From positions 37,063 through 101,062 of the forward strand of contig JAJYXE010000024.1 in NCBI GenBank assembly GCA_021791145.1: 64,000 nucleotides of DNA, read 5' to 3'. The stretch is from Actinomycetes bacterium (lineage in GTDB: Bacteria; Actinomycetota; Acidimicrobiia; Acidimicrobiales; RAAP-2). Position 1 is the first letter of the stretch, and every line of letters starts with the position of its first letter. The position numbers were made by a program, and so were the translations under genes. A model generated the notes under the pieces. That model was given only the letters and a program-made list of their open reading frames with translations. It was not told the origin of the DNA and made no database searches. Shown piece by piece: positions 44,856 to 52,198 of this stretch.

Positions 44856-45186
44856 TCGTTGCCGTCAGCCGAAGAGAACCCCCGCAGCGACGAGACTCCC
44901 CCCACCGGCACGCGACCGGCGGGGCTCGCGAGCGCGCTCCTTTCTCATCTCGTTTCATCTCGCCGAATCCGTCCCGGCCGGTCCAATGGGCCGTTGGACC
45001 CTGGCCTGCGCCCGCCGAGACGTCAGACAGTGGCAAGAGACGCGACGACCTCTGCAGTTCGGGCGAAGGAGCCGAGCGACGCGAGCGACACCTCTGCAGA
45101 ACGTGCGATGAAGACGCAGCGCGAACAAGGGACCCGTCGCCGGGACCCGGTAGAAGGGACCCCGTAGAAGGGAGACGACGATCTCG
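44856..45186. other. Intergenic region with short direct repeats
   Basis: No gene is supported. Two copies of CCTCTGCAG lie about 40 bases apart (near 45050 and 45094). Just before the stress-protein gene, the 14-15-base unit GGGACCC(C)GGTAGAA-type sequence is repeated (45129-45170) and runs into the Shine-Dalgarno AAGGGAG. The promoter of the stress-protein gene should lie here. Confidence 0.5.
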
Positions 45187-45693
45187 ATGGAACCCCACGC
45201 CGCGCCACCGCCGGTGGTCGTCGGCTTCGACGGCTCCGAGGGAAGCCGTCGGGCGCTCGAATGGGCAGCCGCGGAGTGCGAGCTCAGACACTGCGCGCTG
45301 GTGGTGGTGCACGCCGATCGCTGGGCGCCCGTGACCCTCGAGCTGCCCGCCTTCCAAGACGAAGAGCGCACCGAGGAGCGGATCCTCGAAGAAGGCATCG
45401 AGCTCGCCAAGAACGGACGTCCGGCACTCGACGTGCGCGGCCTCCGGGCTCCACCTCCTGCGGGCGAGTCGCTGATCGAGGCCGCCCGGGGCGCGTCGCT
45501 CCTCGTCGTGGGCTCCAGGGGACTCAGGCACCTCGAACAGATGGTCATCGGATCGGTCAGCCGCTACTGCGTGGATCACGCGCACTGCCCTGTCGTCGTC
45601 GTGCGCCCCCCGGAGGCGCCGGCAGCGCCGGAGGCTCGGGAGGGGCCGGAGGAGCGCCCGCCGGACCTGCCCGACGTGCAGCGGCATGCCTGA
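45187..45693 (+). CDS. Universal stress protein (UspA family)
   Basis: 168 residues. N-terminal VVVGFDGSEGSRRALEWAAAEC and the ATP-binding motif VVGSRGLRHLEQMVIGSVSRYCVDHAHCPVVVV (the G-x2-G-x9-G-S pattern) are diagnostic of the ATP-binding USP group. The ~30-residue C-terminal tail is rich in Pro and Glu and is not part of the fold. A single-domain USP of this kind responds to starvation or hypoxia in actinobacteria; the trigger here is unknown. Confidence 0.92.
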   Translation: MEPHAAPPPVVVGFDGSEGSRRALEWAAAECELRHCALVVVHADRWAPVTLELPAFQDEERTEERILEEGIELAKNGRPALDVRGLRAPPPAGESLIEAARGASLLVVGSRGLRHLEQMVIGSVSRYCVDHAHCPVVVVRPPEAPAAPEAREGPEERPPDLPDVQRHA

Positions 45694-45707
45694 GCGTCCC
45701 CCTTCGC

Positions 45708-46205
45708 TCACCAACCCATCATCGGCCCGCCGCGGATCCCTGTGGCCTGCCCTCCTGCGGCCTGCCCTCCTGTGGCCTGCCCGCTCCAGCTGGACACGTG
45801 CGCCGCCATCCACGAGACCATCGCGCTGCACCACCCCGTCGCATTTGTAACGCCCGCAGGCGGGCGCTGCGGCGGGCTCGTCGAGAGCCAGCGCTCGCAG
45901 CTCGCCTCCAAGCGTGCCGGGCCTCCCCACGTCTCTTGCGGGTCGACACCGTGGCGGGCCCCGTACCGGTCCATCCACCGGGCCATGTCGGTGCACCACT
46001 GCCCGGTGCCCGTTGCAGTGCGTGCCTGCCGCAGCCACTGCTGACAGCCTTCTACGACCGTCCCCGTCACGAGTGCGCCGACCGACGCGCTGGCGGTCCT
46101 CGCCGGGCCACCTTTCGCGCTCACCCCGAGCCCGAGCCCGAGCCCGAGCCCGAGGCCGGTCGCGACCACGAGTGCGGCTACCAGGACCACGACGCGGGTG
46201 CGCAT
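45708..46205 (-). CDS. Predicted secreted protein with low-complexity ends
   Basis: 165 residues from ATG 46205, which has GGAGGAGG 5 bases upstream. The N-terminus is a signal-type helix (TRVVVLVAALVVATGLGLGLGLGLGV) encoded partly by a 6-base tandem repeat. The middle contains Cys and Trp residues in similar surroundings, CQQWLRQARTATG, WCTDMARWMDRYG and WCSAMVSWMAAHV, suggesting a small repeated helical unit. The C-terminus is GQATGGQAAGGQATG, again from a short repeat. I do not recognise a family. Convergent with the stress-protein gene (14 bases). Confidence 0.6.
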   Translation of the reverse strand: MRTRVVVLVAALVVATGLGLGLGLGLGVSAKGGPARTASASVGALVTGTVVEGCQQWLRQARTATGTGQWCTDMARWMDRYGARHGVDPQETWGGPARLEASCERWLSTSPPQRPPAGVTNATGWCSAMVSWMAAHVSSWSGQATGGQAAGGQATGIRGGPMMGW

Positions 46206-46213
46206 GAGCGTCC

Positions 46214-46253
46214 TCCTCCATGACACGTGCTCTTCCTCCATGACACGTGCTCT
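46214..46253 (-). repeat. 20-bp exact tandem duplication containing the Shine-Dalgarno of the secreted protein
   Basis: TCCTCCATGACACGTGCTCT occurs at 46214-46233 and again at 46234-46253. On the coding strand each copy ends with ATGGAGGA, so the ribosome-binding sequence and an out-of-use ATG are duplicated upstream of the gene that starts at 46205. Confidence 0.9.
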
Positions 46254-46447
46254 CCTCAGAGCCTTCCGCGCCGCCCGAGACCTCGCCAGGGCCGAACGTC
46301 CCTCACGACCCAGCGCAAGGCGAGCCCTTCGCCTCGGAGGAGACGCAGGGGCGTTCCCCTCCTCCTCATCCCATCGATGTCGCCGAGAGCGAGCCGTACA
46401 CTTCGCGGCGATGCGCGTCTGCATCTCGAGGGGCTGAACGTCGAGCC

Positions 46448-46891
46448 GTGCGCGCGCTCGTCCAACGGGTGCAGCACGCGTCGGTCCGCGTCGGAGACGA
46501 CCAGATCGGCACGATCGGGCCGGGCCTGTGCGTGTTCGTCGGGGTGACCCACACCGACGAGGGTTCACATGCCGAGCGGATGGCAGAGCGGCTGTGGAAC
46601 CTCCGGATCTTCGAAGACGACCAGGGGCGCACCAATCTCTCCGCCTGCGATCTCGGCCGTGAGGTGCTGGTCGTCAGCCAGTTCACGCTCTACGCCGACA
46701 CGGCCAAGGGCAGGCGCCCGTCGTTCGTCCGCGCCGCTCCCCCCGAGCACGCCGAGCCGCTGGTCGACCTGCTCGTCGCGGCGCTGCGCCGGCTCGGTGC
46801 CACGGTCGCCACGGGACGCTTCCGCGCCACGATGCGCGTGGAGCTGGAGAACGACGGCCCCTTCACGCTGCTCCTCGACAGCGGTGCGTGA
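46448..46891 (+). CDS. dtd: D-aminoacyl-tRNA deacylase
   Basis: 147 residues from GTG 46448 ([16 protein letters not shown], the family's MRxVxQRVxxAxVxV). [17 protein letters not shown] carries the active-site Thr region, and the C-terminal cis-Pro motif is [11 protein letters not shown]. It removes D-amino acids mischarged on tRNA, acting as a dimer in the cytoplasm. The gene is followed after 43 bases by a macro-domain gene on the same strand. Confidence 0.95.
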   Translation: MRALVQRVQHASVRVGDDQIGTIGPGLCVFVGVTHTDEGSHAERMAERLWNLRIFEDDQGRTNLSACDLGREVLVVSQFTLYADTAKGRRPSFVRAAPPEHAEPLVDLLVAALRRLGATVATGRFRATMRVELENDGPFTLLLDSGA

Positions 46892-46934
46892 AGGAGGGGT
46901 CCCGGCGCCCTCCCCGCAGGCCTACCGTGGCGCG

Positions 46935-47480
46935 GTGCGAGCACATGCGGTGGCTGTGGGCGACACGACGATCGAGCTGGTGCTCGGGAACATCGTCGAG
47001 CAGCCGGACGTGGACGCGCTGGTCAACGCGGCCAACGCCGCGCTGGCGCCGGGCGGCGGCGTCGCCGGAGCGATCCATCGGGCCGCGGGTCCGGGGCTCG
47101 CCGAGGAGTGCCGGCCGCTCGCGCCGATCACTCCCGGTGAGGCGGTCATCACGGCTGGCCACCGGCTCGCGAACCGACACGTGATCCACTGTCTCGGTCC
47201 GGTGTTCGGAAGGGATCGACCCGCCGACGAGCTGCTCGCAGCCTGCTACCGCAACGCCCTGGAGCTCGCCGACCGCCACGGGCTGCGATCCCTCGCCTTC
47301 CCGGCGATCTCGACCGGCGCGTTCGGCTACCCGATGGACCAGGCCGCGGTGGTCGCCATCCGTTCGGTGCTCGAGACGATCAGGACGCTGGCGTCGGTCC
47401 GCACCGTGCGGTTCGTGCTGGCCGACGACCTGTCCTTCCGCCTCCACGTCGCGGTGCTGGAGCGCCTCCTCGAGTCCTGA
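46935..47480 (+). CDS. Macro domain protein (ADP-ribose binding or hydrolysing)
   Basis: 181 residues. LGNIVEQPDVDALVNAANAALAPGGGVAGAIHRAAGPGL is the macrodomain ADP-ribose pocket, followed by GEAVITAGHRLANRHVIHCLGP and FPAISTGAFGYPMDQAA. Such proteins typically deacetylate O-acetyl-ADP-ribose or remove ADP-ribose from proteins or nucleic acids. The start is uncertain: GTG 46935 is taken, but an AAGGAGGGG at 46891-46899 is better placed for a start a little further upstream, and GTG 46884 is also in frame. Confidence 0.92.
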   Translation: MRAHAVAVGDTTIELVLGNIVEQPDVDALVNAANAALAPGGGVAGAIHRAAGPGLAEECRPLAPITPGEAVITAGHRLANRHVIHCLGPVFGRDRPADELLAACYRNALELADRHGLRSLAFPAISTGAFGYPMDQAAVVAIRSVLETIRTLASVRTVRFVLADDLSFRLHVAVLERLLES

Positions 47481-47517
47481 GCCGGCATGTGGCTCTGGCA
47501 AGGATCCTCGCGGAGGA

Positions 47518-48108
47518 TCAGACGAGCTCGACGCCCCGGCGGAGAAGCTCCTCGAGCGACTGCTCGCCCTTGGTGGGCTCGACCGGGCGGGTGGCGCGCG
47601 TCACGACAACGGTGTCGTAGCCGAGCCGCCGGGCGTCGATCGCCGTCTCCTTCACGCAGACATCCTGCGCCAGCCCGACCACGACGACCCGCGAGACCCC
47701 CCGTCGCTCCAGGATGTCCTGAAGGCCGGTGCGCTTCTCCAGACCGGTCGAGACGTCGCGCACGGTGAACCCCGAGTAGCCGTCCTCCTGACCGGTTCCC
47801 TTGCGCACGACCGGACCGACGACGTGGAGCGAGGGGTGCAGCTCGGCCCCCCAGGTGCCGACGACGCAGTGAACCGGCCAGATCCCACCGTCCTTCTTGA
47901 AATGGGGGGTGGACGGAGGATGCCAGTCCTGGGTGTAGACGACGAGCGCCCCGGCGGACCGAGCAGCTTCGACGAGGTCGTTGACCGGCGCGATCACCGA
48001 GTCCCCACCTTCGACGTAGAGGGCTCCTCTCGGATCGGCGAAGTCGTTCTGGACGTCGACCACGACCAGCGCGCTGGCGTCGTCGAAGCGAACCGCCGGT
48101 GTGCTCAC
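47518..48108 (-). CDS. pncA: Nicotinamidase / isochorismatase-family hydrolase
   Basis: 196 residues from GTG 48108. The catalytic triad is visible: Asp in VVDVQNDFADP, Lys in VVRKGTGQ, Cys in AQDVCVKETAIDA. The metal site is YTQDWHPPSTPHF. This combination fits PncA, which converts nicotinamide to nicotinic acid for NAD salvage. An alternative start at 48135 would include a duplicated 15-base segment (CTCGCACACTTGTGC) just upstream. Convergent with the macro-domain gene. Confidence 0.9.
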   Translation of the reverse strand: MSTPAVRFDDASALVVVDVQNDFADPRGALYVEGGDSVIAPVNDLVEAARSAGALVVYTQDWHPPSTPHFKKDGGIWPVHCVVGTWGAELHPSLHVVGPVVRKGTGQEDGYSGFTVRDVSTGLEKRTGLQDILERRGVSRVVVVGLAQDVCVKETAIDARRLGYDTVVVTRATRPVEPTKGEQSLEELLRRGVELV

Positions 48109-48204
48109 GGTCTCGCACACTTGTGCCTCGCACACTTGTAACGTGCAGCCGAGGGACGCCGGAACGCGGCGTCATCGTCTGGAGTCAAGAGAGGCGCAGT
48201 CGGC

Positions 48205-48555
48205 GTGATCGTGTGCGTGCCCGTGAACAGTACCGGTGAGGTGGACCCGCGGTGGGGACGCGCCGCGCGCGTGGCCCTCGCCTCGGTCGAGGGTGGTGCC
48301 ATCGCCGACTGGCAAGAGCACGACGTGCACTGGGACTCCCTCCATGACGCAGGAGGGGAAGGCGCCCACCACGCCAGGGTCGCTCGCTTCCTCCGCGAGC
48401 ACCGTGTCGCCCTGGTCGTCGCCGACCACATGGGTGACGGCATGACCAGGATGCTCGGGACCATGCATGTGGGCGTCCACCTGGGCGCGGCCGGCGATGC
48501 CCGGCTCGCGGTGCTCACGGCGGCCGCCGTCCGCGAATCTCACGCGACCGGCTGA
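48205..48555 (+). CDS. NifX/NafY-like (dinitrogenase iron-molybdenum cofactor family) protein
   Basis: 116 residues from GTG 48205. VCVPVNSTGEVDPRWGRAARVALASV and HHARVARFLREHRVALVVADHMGDGMTRML match the small RNase H-like fold of NifX/NafY/NifB-C proteins. Outside nitrogen fixers these are orphan proteins of unknown role; no nif genes are in the window. It is divergent from pncA. Confidence 0.75.
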   Translation: MIVCVPVNSTGEVDPRWGRAARVALASVEGGAIADWQEHDVHWDSLHDAGGEGAHHARVARFLREHRVALVVADHMGDGMTRMLGTMHVGVHLGAAGDARLAVLTAAAVRESHATG

Positions 48556-48700
48556 CCGCACCCCCGACAGCCTCGCCGGCCCGTGGGGCCGAGCTCGGCG
48601 GGTTGGCCCTGACCGGGGCGAGCCCGTCGGAGTGCTCCGAGCCGGATCTGCGGCACAATGGTGCCGTGGGCGTCTGCTCCGAGAGGGCGAGGCCGGGGCG

Positions 48701-50023
48701 GTGAACACGCACTCGAGGGTGGTGACGGACGCACGTGGCGTCGTGCTGGACGTGGAGCCGTCGTTCACCGGCATCCTGGGTTGGGCTCCTGGGCAGGTCG
48801 TGGGACGACGCCTCGGTGAGCTGGTGCATCCCGAGGACCTGAAGCACGGCCTCCGGACGTGGACCCACGTCCTCCGCCGGCCCGAGGCGCGCACCTCCCC
48901 AGTGAGGATCCGATGTCGTCACCTCGACGGCGGCTGGGTCTGGATGGACGTCTCCTACCGGAACGCTCTCGAGAGCCGTGGCGCCGTCCTCGTCGACATG
49001 GTCGACGTACGCCACGAAGTCGAGCTCTCGCAGCGCCTGGACGTCCGTGAGCAGCTGCTCACCCAGTTGGGTGAGCTCGCGGGCGCCGGCGCCTTCCACG
49101 CCGACCTTGCCGGTCGGGTCCTGTACGCGAGCCGGCGGCTCGAGGAGATGACCAGGGTGAGAGCGGCCGCGAGCCTCGCCGAGCAGCTCGCTCCCGTGCC
49201 GGTCAGCGAACGCCCCAGGCTCACCGCCGCAGTCCAGCGTGCGGCGGGCGGAGAGAGGACCGTTCTTTCGGTGGAGACGAGCGCCGGTCGCTGGCACATC
49301 TCCGTCTGGCCCGTCGTCGTGGCCACAGGCACGGTCAGCGGCGTGACCGGGTGCATCGAGGACGACGCTCTCGCAGACGGTTCGACATCGGCTTTCGCGT
49401 ACGACCCGCTGACGGGCGCGCTCACTCGCGAGACGACGATGCGCGCCCTGGTCGACCTCGCCAGGCGCGAGGTGCTCGCCCCACCGGGCGCGATCCCAGC
49501 CGAGACCCGCCGCCGCGAGGACACCCTGGGGATCGCGTGCATCGTGGTGCGGCTTGGAGCGCTCGATCCCTTCACTGCACAGCACGGTCCCGATGCGCGC
49601 GACGAGCTCCTCAGCCTCGTCGCACTGCGCGTCAGGGACTCGGTGCGTTCGAGCGACATTCTCGGGCGCACGGCGGAGGACGAGCTCGCAGTGCTTTGCG
49701 CAAGGGTGCCCGGGCCGACAGCCGCCCTCTCGATCGCCCGAGCGATCCTGTCGCAGCTGAGCGAGCCCATGACGCTCAGTTCGGGGTTGACGCTCACGCT
49801 CCGGCCCGGCATCGGGGTGGGGTGGTCCCAACCGTCGACCGCGCAGCCCGAGCACATGCTCGCGAAGGCGCAGCGGGCAGCGGTGGAGTCAGCGAGCTCG
49901 GCGTCGCCCGAGCCGTTGCTCTCGACGCTCTACGCCCAACATCACGGACCTGCAGGCAGCGGCTCCCCGCCCGACCCCGCTGCGGTCGGTTCGCCGTCGG
50001 CCGCGAGCGGGCCATACGGCTGA
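48701..50023 (+). CDS. PAS domain protein with degenerate GGDEF domain
   Basis: 440 residues from GTG 48701. A PAS domain (residues about 1-115, ILGWAPGQVVGRRLGELVHPEDL, then WVWMDVSYRNALE) is followed by a second sensor-like region. A diguanylate-cyclase-like domain comes last, recognisable by DPLTGALTRE (normally DPLTGLxNR). The catalytic GGDEF site reads AEDEL (in GRTAEDELAVLCARV), so cyclase activity is unlikely and it may bind GTP or c-di-GMP, or only scaffold. The 3' end overlaps the convergent thioesterase by 82 bases. Confidence 0.8.
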   Translation: MNTHSRVVTDARGVVLDVEPSFTGILGWAPGQVVGRRLGELVHPEDLKHGLRTWTHVLRRPEARTSPVRIRCRHLDGGWVWMDVSYRNALESRGAVLVDMVDVRHEVELSQRLDVREQLLTQLGELAGAGAFHADLAGRVLYASRRLEEMTRVRAAASLAEQLAPVPVSERPRLTAAVQRAAGGERTVLSVETSAGRWHISVWPVVVATGTVSGVTGCIEDDALADGSTSAFAYDPLTGALTRETTMRALVDLARREVLAPPGAIPAETRRREDTLGIACIVVRLGALDPFTAQHGPDARDELLSLVALRVRDSVRSSDILGRTAEDELAVLCARVPGPTAALSIARAILSQLSEPMTLSSGLTLTLRPGIGVGWSQPSTAQPEHMLAKAQRAAVESASSASPEPLLSTLYAQHHGPAGSGSPPDPAAVGSPSAASGPYG

Positions 50024-50871
50024 CGGCGCGCGGCACCAGGGCCGAGCTCGATCGCCGACGCGACGAGGACCCGTTCGCTCTTCCCGTGCTCGAGGAGCCA
50101 CACGGACCACGCGTCGCCGTCTCGCTCGGAGACGAGCACCGGCTCGGCTGCCGGGTCGATCGGCGCATGGTGCTCGAGCAGCGCGACCGCCGCGTCCGAA
50201 GGACCGATGTCCACGGCGTCCTCGACCGCTGCCCACGCGATGGCGTTGTTGACGTGCCCCCACGCGTCGACGTCGCTGCGCCGGAGCGGCCAGGGCCGAG
50301 CGATCCGCAGGGCTGGCTCGTCGGGCGCTTCGAGCACGAGCTTCGCCGAAGCGTGCCTACCGTCGGCAGAAGCCCCGTAGACCGAGAAGAACCGCTCGTC
50401 GAGGCGGGCCGGGACCCCGGTCTTCGTGTCGACGGCGACCCAGATCGACACGGCGGTCACCTGGGCTCCCTCGGAGCCCGTCACGACCGTCGTGCGCTCA
50501 GCCCACCGGCTCGCGGTTGCCGAGCAGTACGTCCCCAGCACCAGGTCTTCACCGAGCACTGGGAACCGGTCCACCTCCATGCGCGTGCGCCGAAGGACCC
50601 AGCCGATCGTCGAGGGAAGTGCGGCGTCCGCGGCGTCGTCCTCGGCCACGTCGTGGAGGTAGCGGGCGATCGAGTCGAGCCTGGCTCGGCGGTCCGCTCC
50701 GACGTCTGCCATCCGGACTCTGCGCCTACCCTGGACGACCCTGCCGTGCACGGGGAGCTCTGCGCGTTGGTCTTCGACGAGGAGCGCCGAGGGCGCGTCC
50801 GGCGGGTGTCGCGGAGGGACCGTCACCGAAAGAATCGTGTCGGGCCATACGGGGATATGCAAGGCCGGCAT
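49942..50871 (-). CDS. Acyl-ACP thioesterase (FatA/FatB-like double hot-dog)
   Basis: 309 residues. The first hot-dog domain begins near RRRVRMADVGADRRARLDSIARYLHDVAEDDAADA and continues with WVLRRTRMEVDRFPVLGEDLVLGTYCSATASRWAERTTVV. The second has DVDAWGHVNNAIAWAAVED, with the Asn/His active-site pattern. It hydrolyses acyl-ACP to free fatty acid. The start is uncertain; the first ~40 residues are not family-like and a later GTG may be used. The C-terminal Gly/Pro-rich tail lies in the overlap with the GGDEF-like gene. Confidence 0.85.
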   Translation of the reverse strand: MPALHIPVWPDTILSVTVPPRHPPDAPSALLVEDQRAELPVHGRVVQGRRRVRMADVGADRRARLDSIARYLHDVAEDDAADAALPSTIGWVLRRTRMEVDRFPVLGEDLVLGTYCSATASRWAERTTVVTGSEGAQVTAVSIWVAVDTKTGVPARLDERFFSVYGASADGRHASAKLVLEAPDEPALRIARPWPLRRSDVDAWGHVNNAIAWAAVEDAVDIGPSDAAVALLEHHAPIDPAAEPVLVSERDGDAWSVWLLEHGKSERVLVASAIELGPGAARRQPYGPLAADGEPTAAGSGGEPLPAGP

Positions 50872-50914
50872 GGCGACTGCGCAGGCTCGTGCGACGCCGG
50901 CACGGCTGGTGCGC

Positions 50915-51217
50915 TCAGGATGCCGGCCCTGCTGATGCGTCGTCCCGCAGGAGGGCGAGCAGCTCCGTCGCGTCGATCACCAGGTGCTCGACGCCGTCGA
51001 CGCGGACCTCCGTGCCGGCATAGCGGGGATAGAGCACTCGATCGCCAGGCTTGACCTTGATCAGCTCCTCGTCATCACCGATCGCCATCACGACGCCGCG
51101 CTGGGGCTTCTCCTTGGCGGTGTCGGGGATGAGGAGGCCACCCGAGGTGACGCTCTCGTCCTCGAGCACCCGTACCAGCACTCGTGCGCCGAGCGGTTCC
51201 ACACGTTCTTTCATCAC
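50915..51217 (-). CDS. groES: GroES co-chaperonin (Cpn10)
   Basis: 100 residues: VEPLGARVLVRVLEDESVTSGGLLIPDTAKEKPQRGVVMAIG, with the mobile loop (ESVTSGGLLIP), and GDRVLYPRYAGTEVRVDG. It caps GroEL. No groEL is beside it; the next gene on this strand is the acyl-ACP thioesterase 43 bases on. The 128 bases upstream are a polypurine-rich stretch on the coding strand and show no CIRCE inverted repeat. Confidence 0.95.
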   Translation of the reverse strand: MMKERVEPLGARVLVRVLEDESVTSGGLLIPDTAKEKPQRGVVMAIGDDEELIKVKPGDRVLYPRYAGTEVRVDGVEHLVIDATELLALLRDDASAGPAS

Positions 51218-51345
51218 TGCCCCTTCTCTTCTTGGGGTTCGGCTCTTGTTCGTCCGTTGTTCTTCTGTTCGTCTCGGGTCCCGGCGGGCCCTTCCCTCTC
51301 TTCGAGTCTTCGCTCTTCAGTTGGTCTCAAGACACCCGCTCGCGT

Positions 51346-51609
51346 TCACGCGTGCGGGCGAAGGCCGAGGAGCCGGTCGATCTGGGGCTGGTCGAACCCG
51401 ACCACGGGCCGGCCGTCGATCTCGATGACCGGCACACCGATCCGACCGGTGCGGCGGACGAGATCGCTGGCCGCTTTCTGGTCTCGGGAGACATCGATCT
51501 CCTTGAAGGCCACTTGGCGGCTGCGGAGATAGCCCTTGGCTCTCTGGCACCACGGGCAGGTCGGCGTCGTGAACACCAGCACGCGGTGCTTGGTCTGGGT
51601 GGCGGACAT
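51346..51609 (-). CDS. Glutaredoxin-like redox protein
   Basis: 87 residues. The active site is FTTPTCPWCQRAKGYL (CPWC), cis-Pro in GRIGVPVIEIDGRPVVGFDQPQIDRLLGL. It resembles the small actinobacterial glutaredoxin-like proteins (YruB/mycoredoxin type) that work with mycothiol or thioredoxin reductase. It lies 16 bases after an ArsR regulator gene, probably one transcript with it. Confidence 0.9.
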   Translation of the reverse strand: MSATQTKHRVLVFTTPTCPWCQRAKGYLRSRQVAFKEIDVSRDQKAASDLVRRTGRIGVPVIEIDGRPVVGFDQPQIDRLLGLRPHA

Positions 51610-51625
51610 CAGCGATCCTCCTTGC

Positions 51626-52027
51626 TCACTCCTCGGTGCTCACTGCTCGCTGCTCACTGCTCGGTGACTCCTCGCCGGGACGACGTGCGCCGGCACGGCG
51701 GTCGGCCACGATCTGGTGGACGATGTCGCACGCGTCTGCGATGCGCGGCTCGATGAGCCGGTAGTGCACGGTCGTCCCTTCTCGGCGGGCCGCAACCAGC
51801 CCCGCGTGCCGCAACACCGACAGGTGCTGACTGGCGTTGGGCAAGCTCATGCCGACCTGCTCCGCGAGGTCGCCCACGCAGCGCTCGGCGTTGCGCAGGG
51901 CACCGATCAGCTGGAGCCGCTTCGGGTCGGTGAGCACCTTGCACAGCTCCGCGTGCAGCCGGAACTCGGCGTCCTCTTGGGGCTGGAACACCCTCGTCGA
52001 AGTGGCTCGGCTCACAGCACCCAGCAT
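51626..52027 (-). CDS. ArsR-family transcriptional regulator
   Basis: 133 residues. HAELCKVLTDPKRLQLIGALRNAERCVGDLAEQVGMSLPNASQHLSVLRHAGLVAARREGTTVHYRL is a complete ArsR winged helix. Two Cys (ELCK and ERCV) could sense metal or redox state, but no classical metal motif (ELCVCDL) is present. The Ser/Glu-rich tail is encoded by a short repeat (GCTCACTGCTCG-like). It is followed by the glutaredoxin gene; upstream 171 bases are shared with the MFS pseudogene and contain GCAAGCAAGCAAG. Confidence 0.9.
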   Translation of the reverse strand: MLGAVSRATSTRVFQPQEDAEFRLHAELCKVLTDPKRLQLIGALRNAERCVGDLAEQVGMSLPNASQHLSVLRHAGLVAARREGTTVHYRLIEPRIADACDIVHQIVADRRAGARRPGEESPSSEQRAVSTEE

Positions 52028-52198
52028 AGCAGTTACTTGCTTGCTTGCGCAGGCAGCTATCTATGGCCTGCATCCGACGTCCGAGACGCTCCTGGAGGAC
52101 CTCTGACCCTTGGGGGGGCGAGGGCGCTCCGTAGTGTCCTCAGCGAGCGGCAGCTGTGCCGGCTGCATGCGCGAAGTGGCTGATGCGGAGGGTGCGGG

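Noticed and set aside
48467..48700. N-terminal extension of the PAS-GGDEF protein
   Set aside because: The upstream part overlaps the NifX-like gene in another frame and is Arg/Pro-rich noise. GTG 48701 directly precedes the PAS domain.
51218..51345. CIRCE heat-shock operator upstream of groES
   Set aside because: No TTAGCACTC-type inverted repeat is present; the region is only a purine-rich tract.
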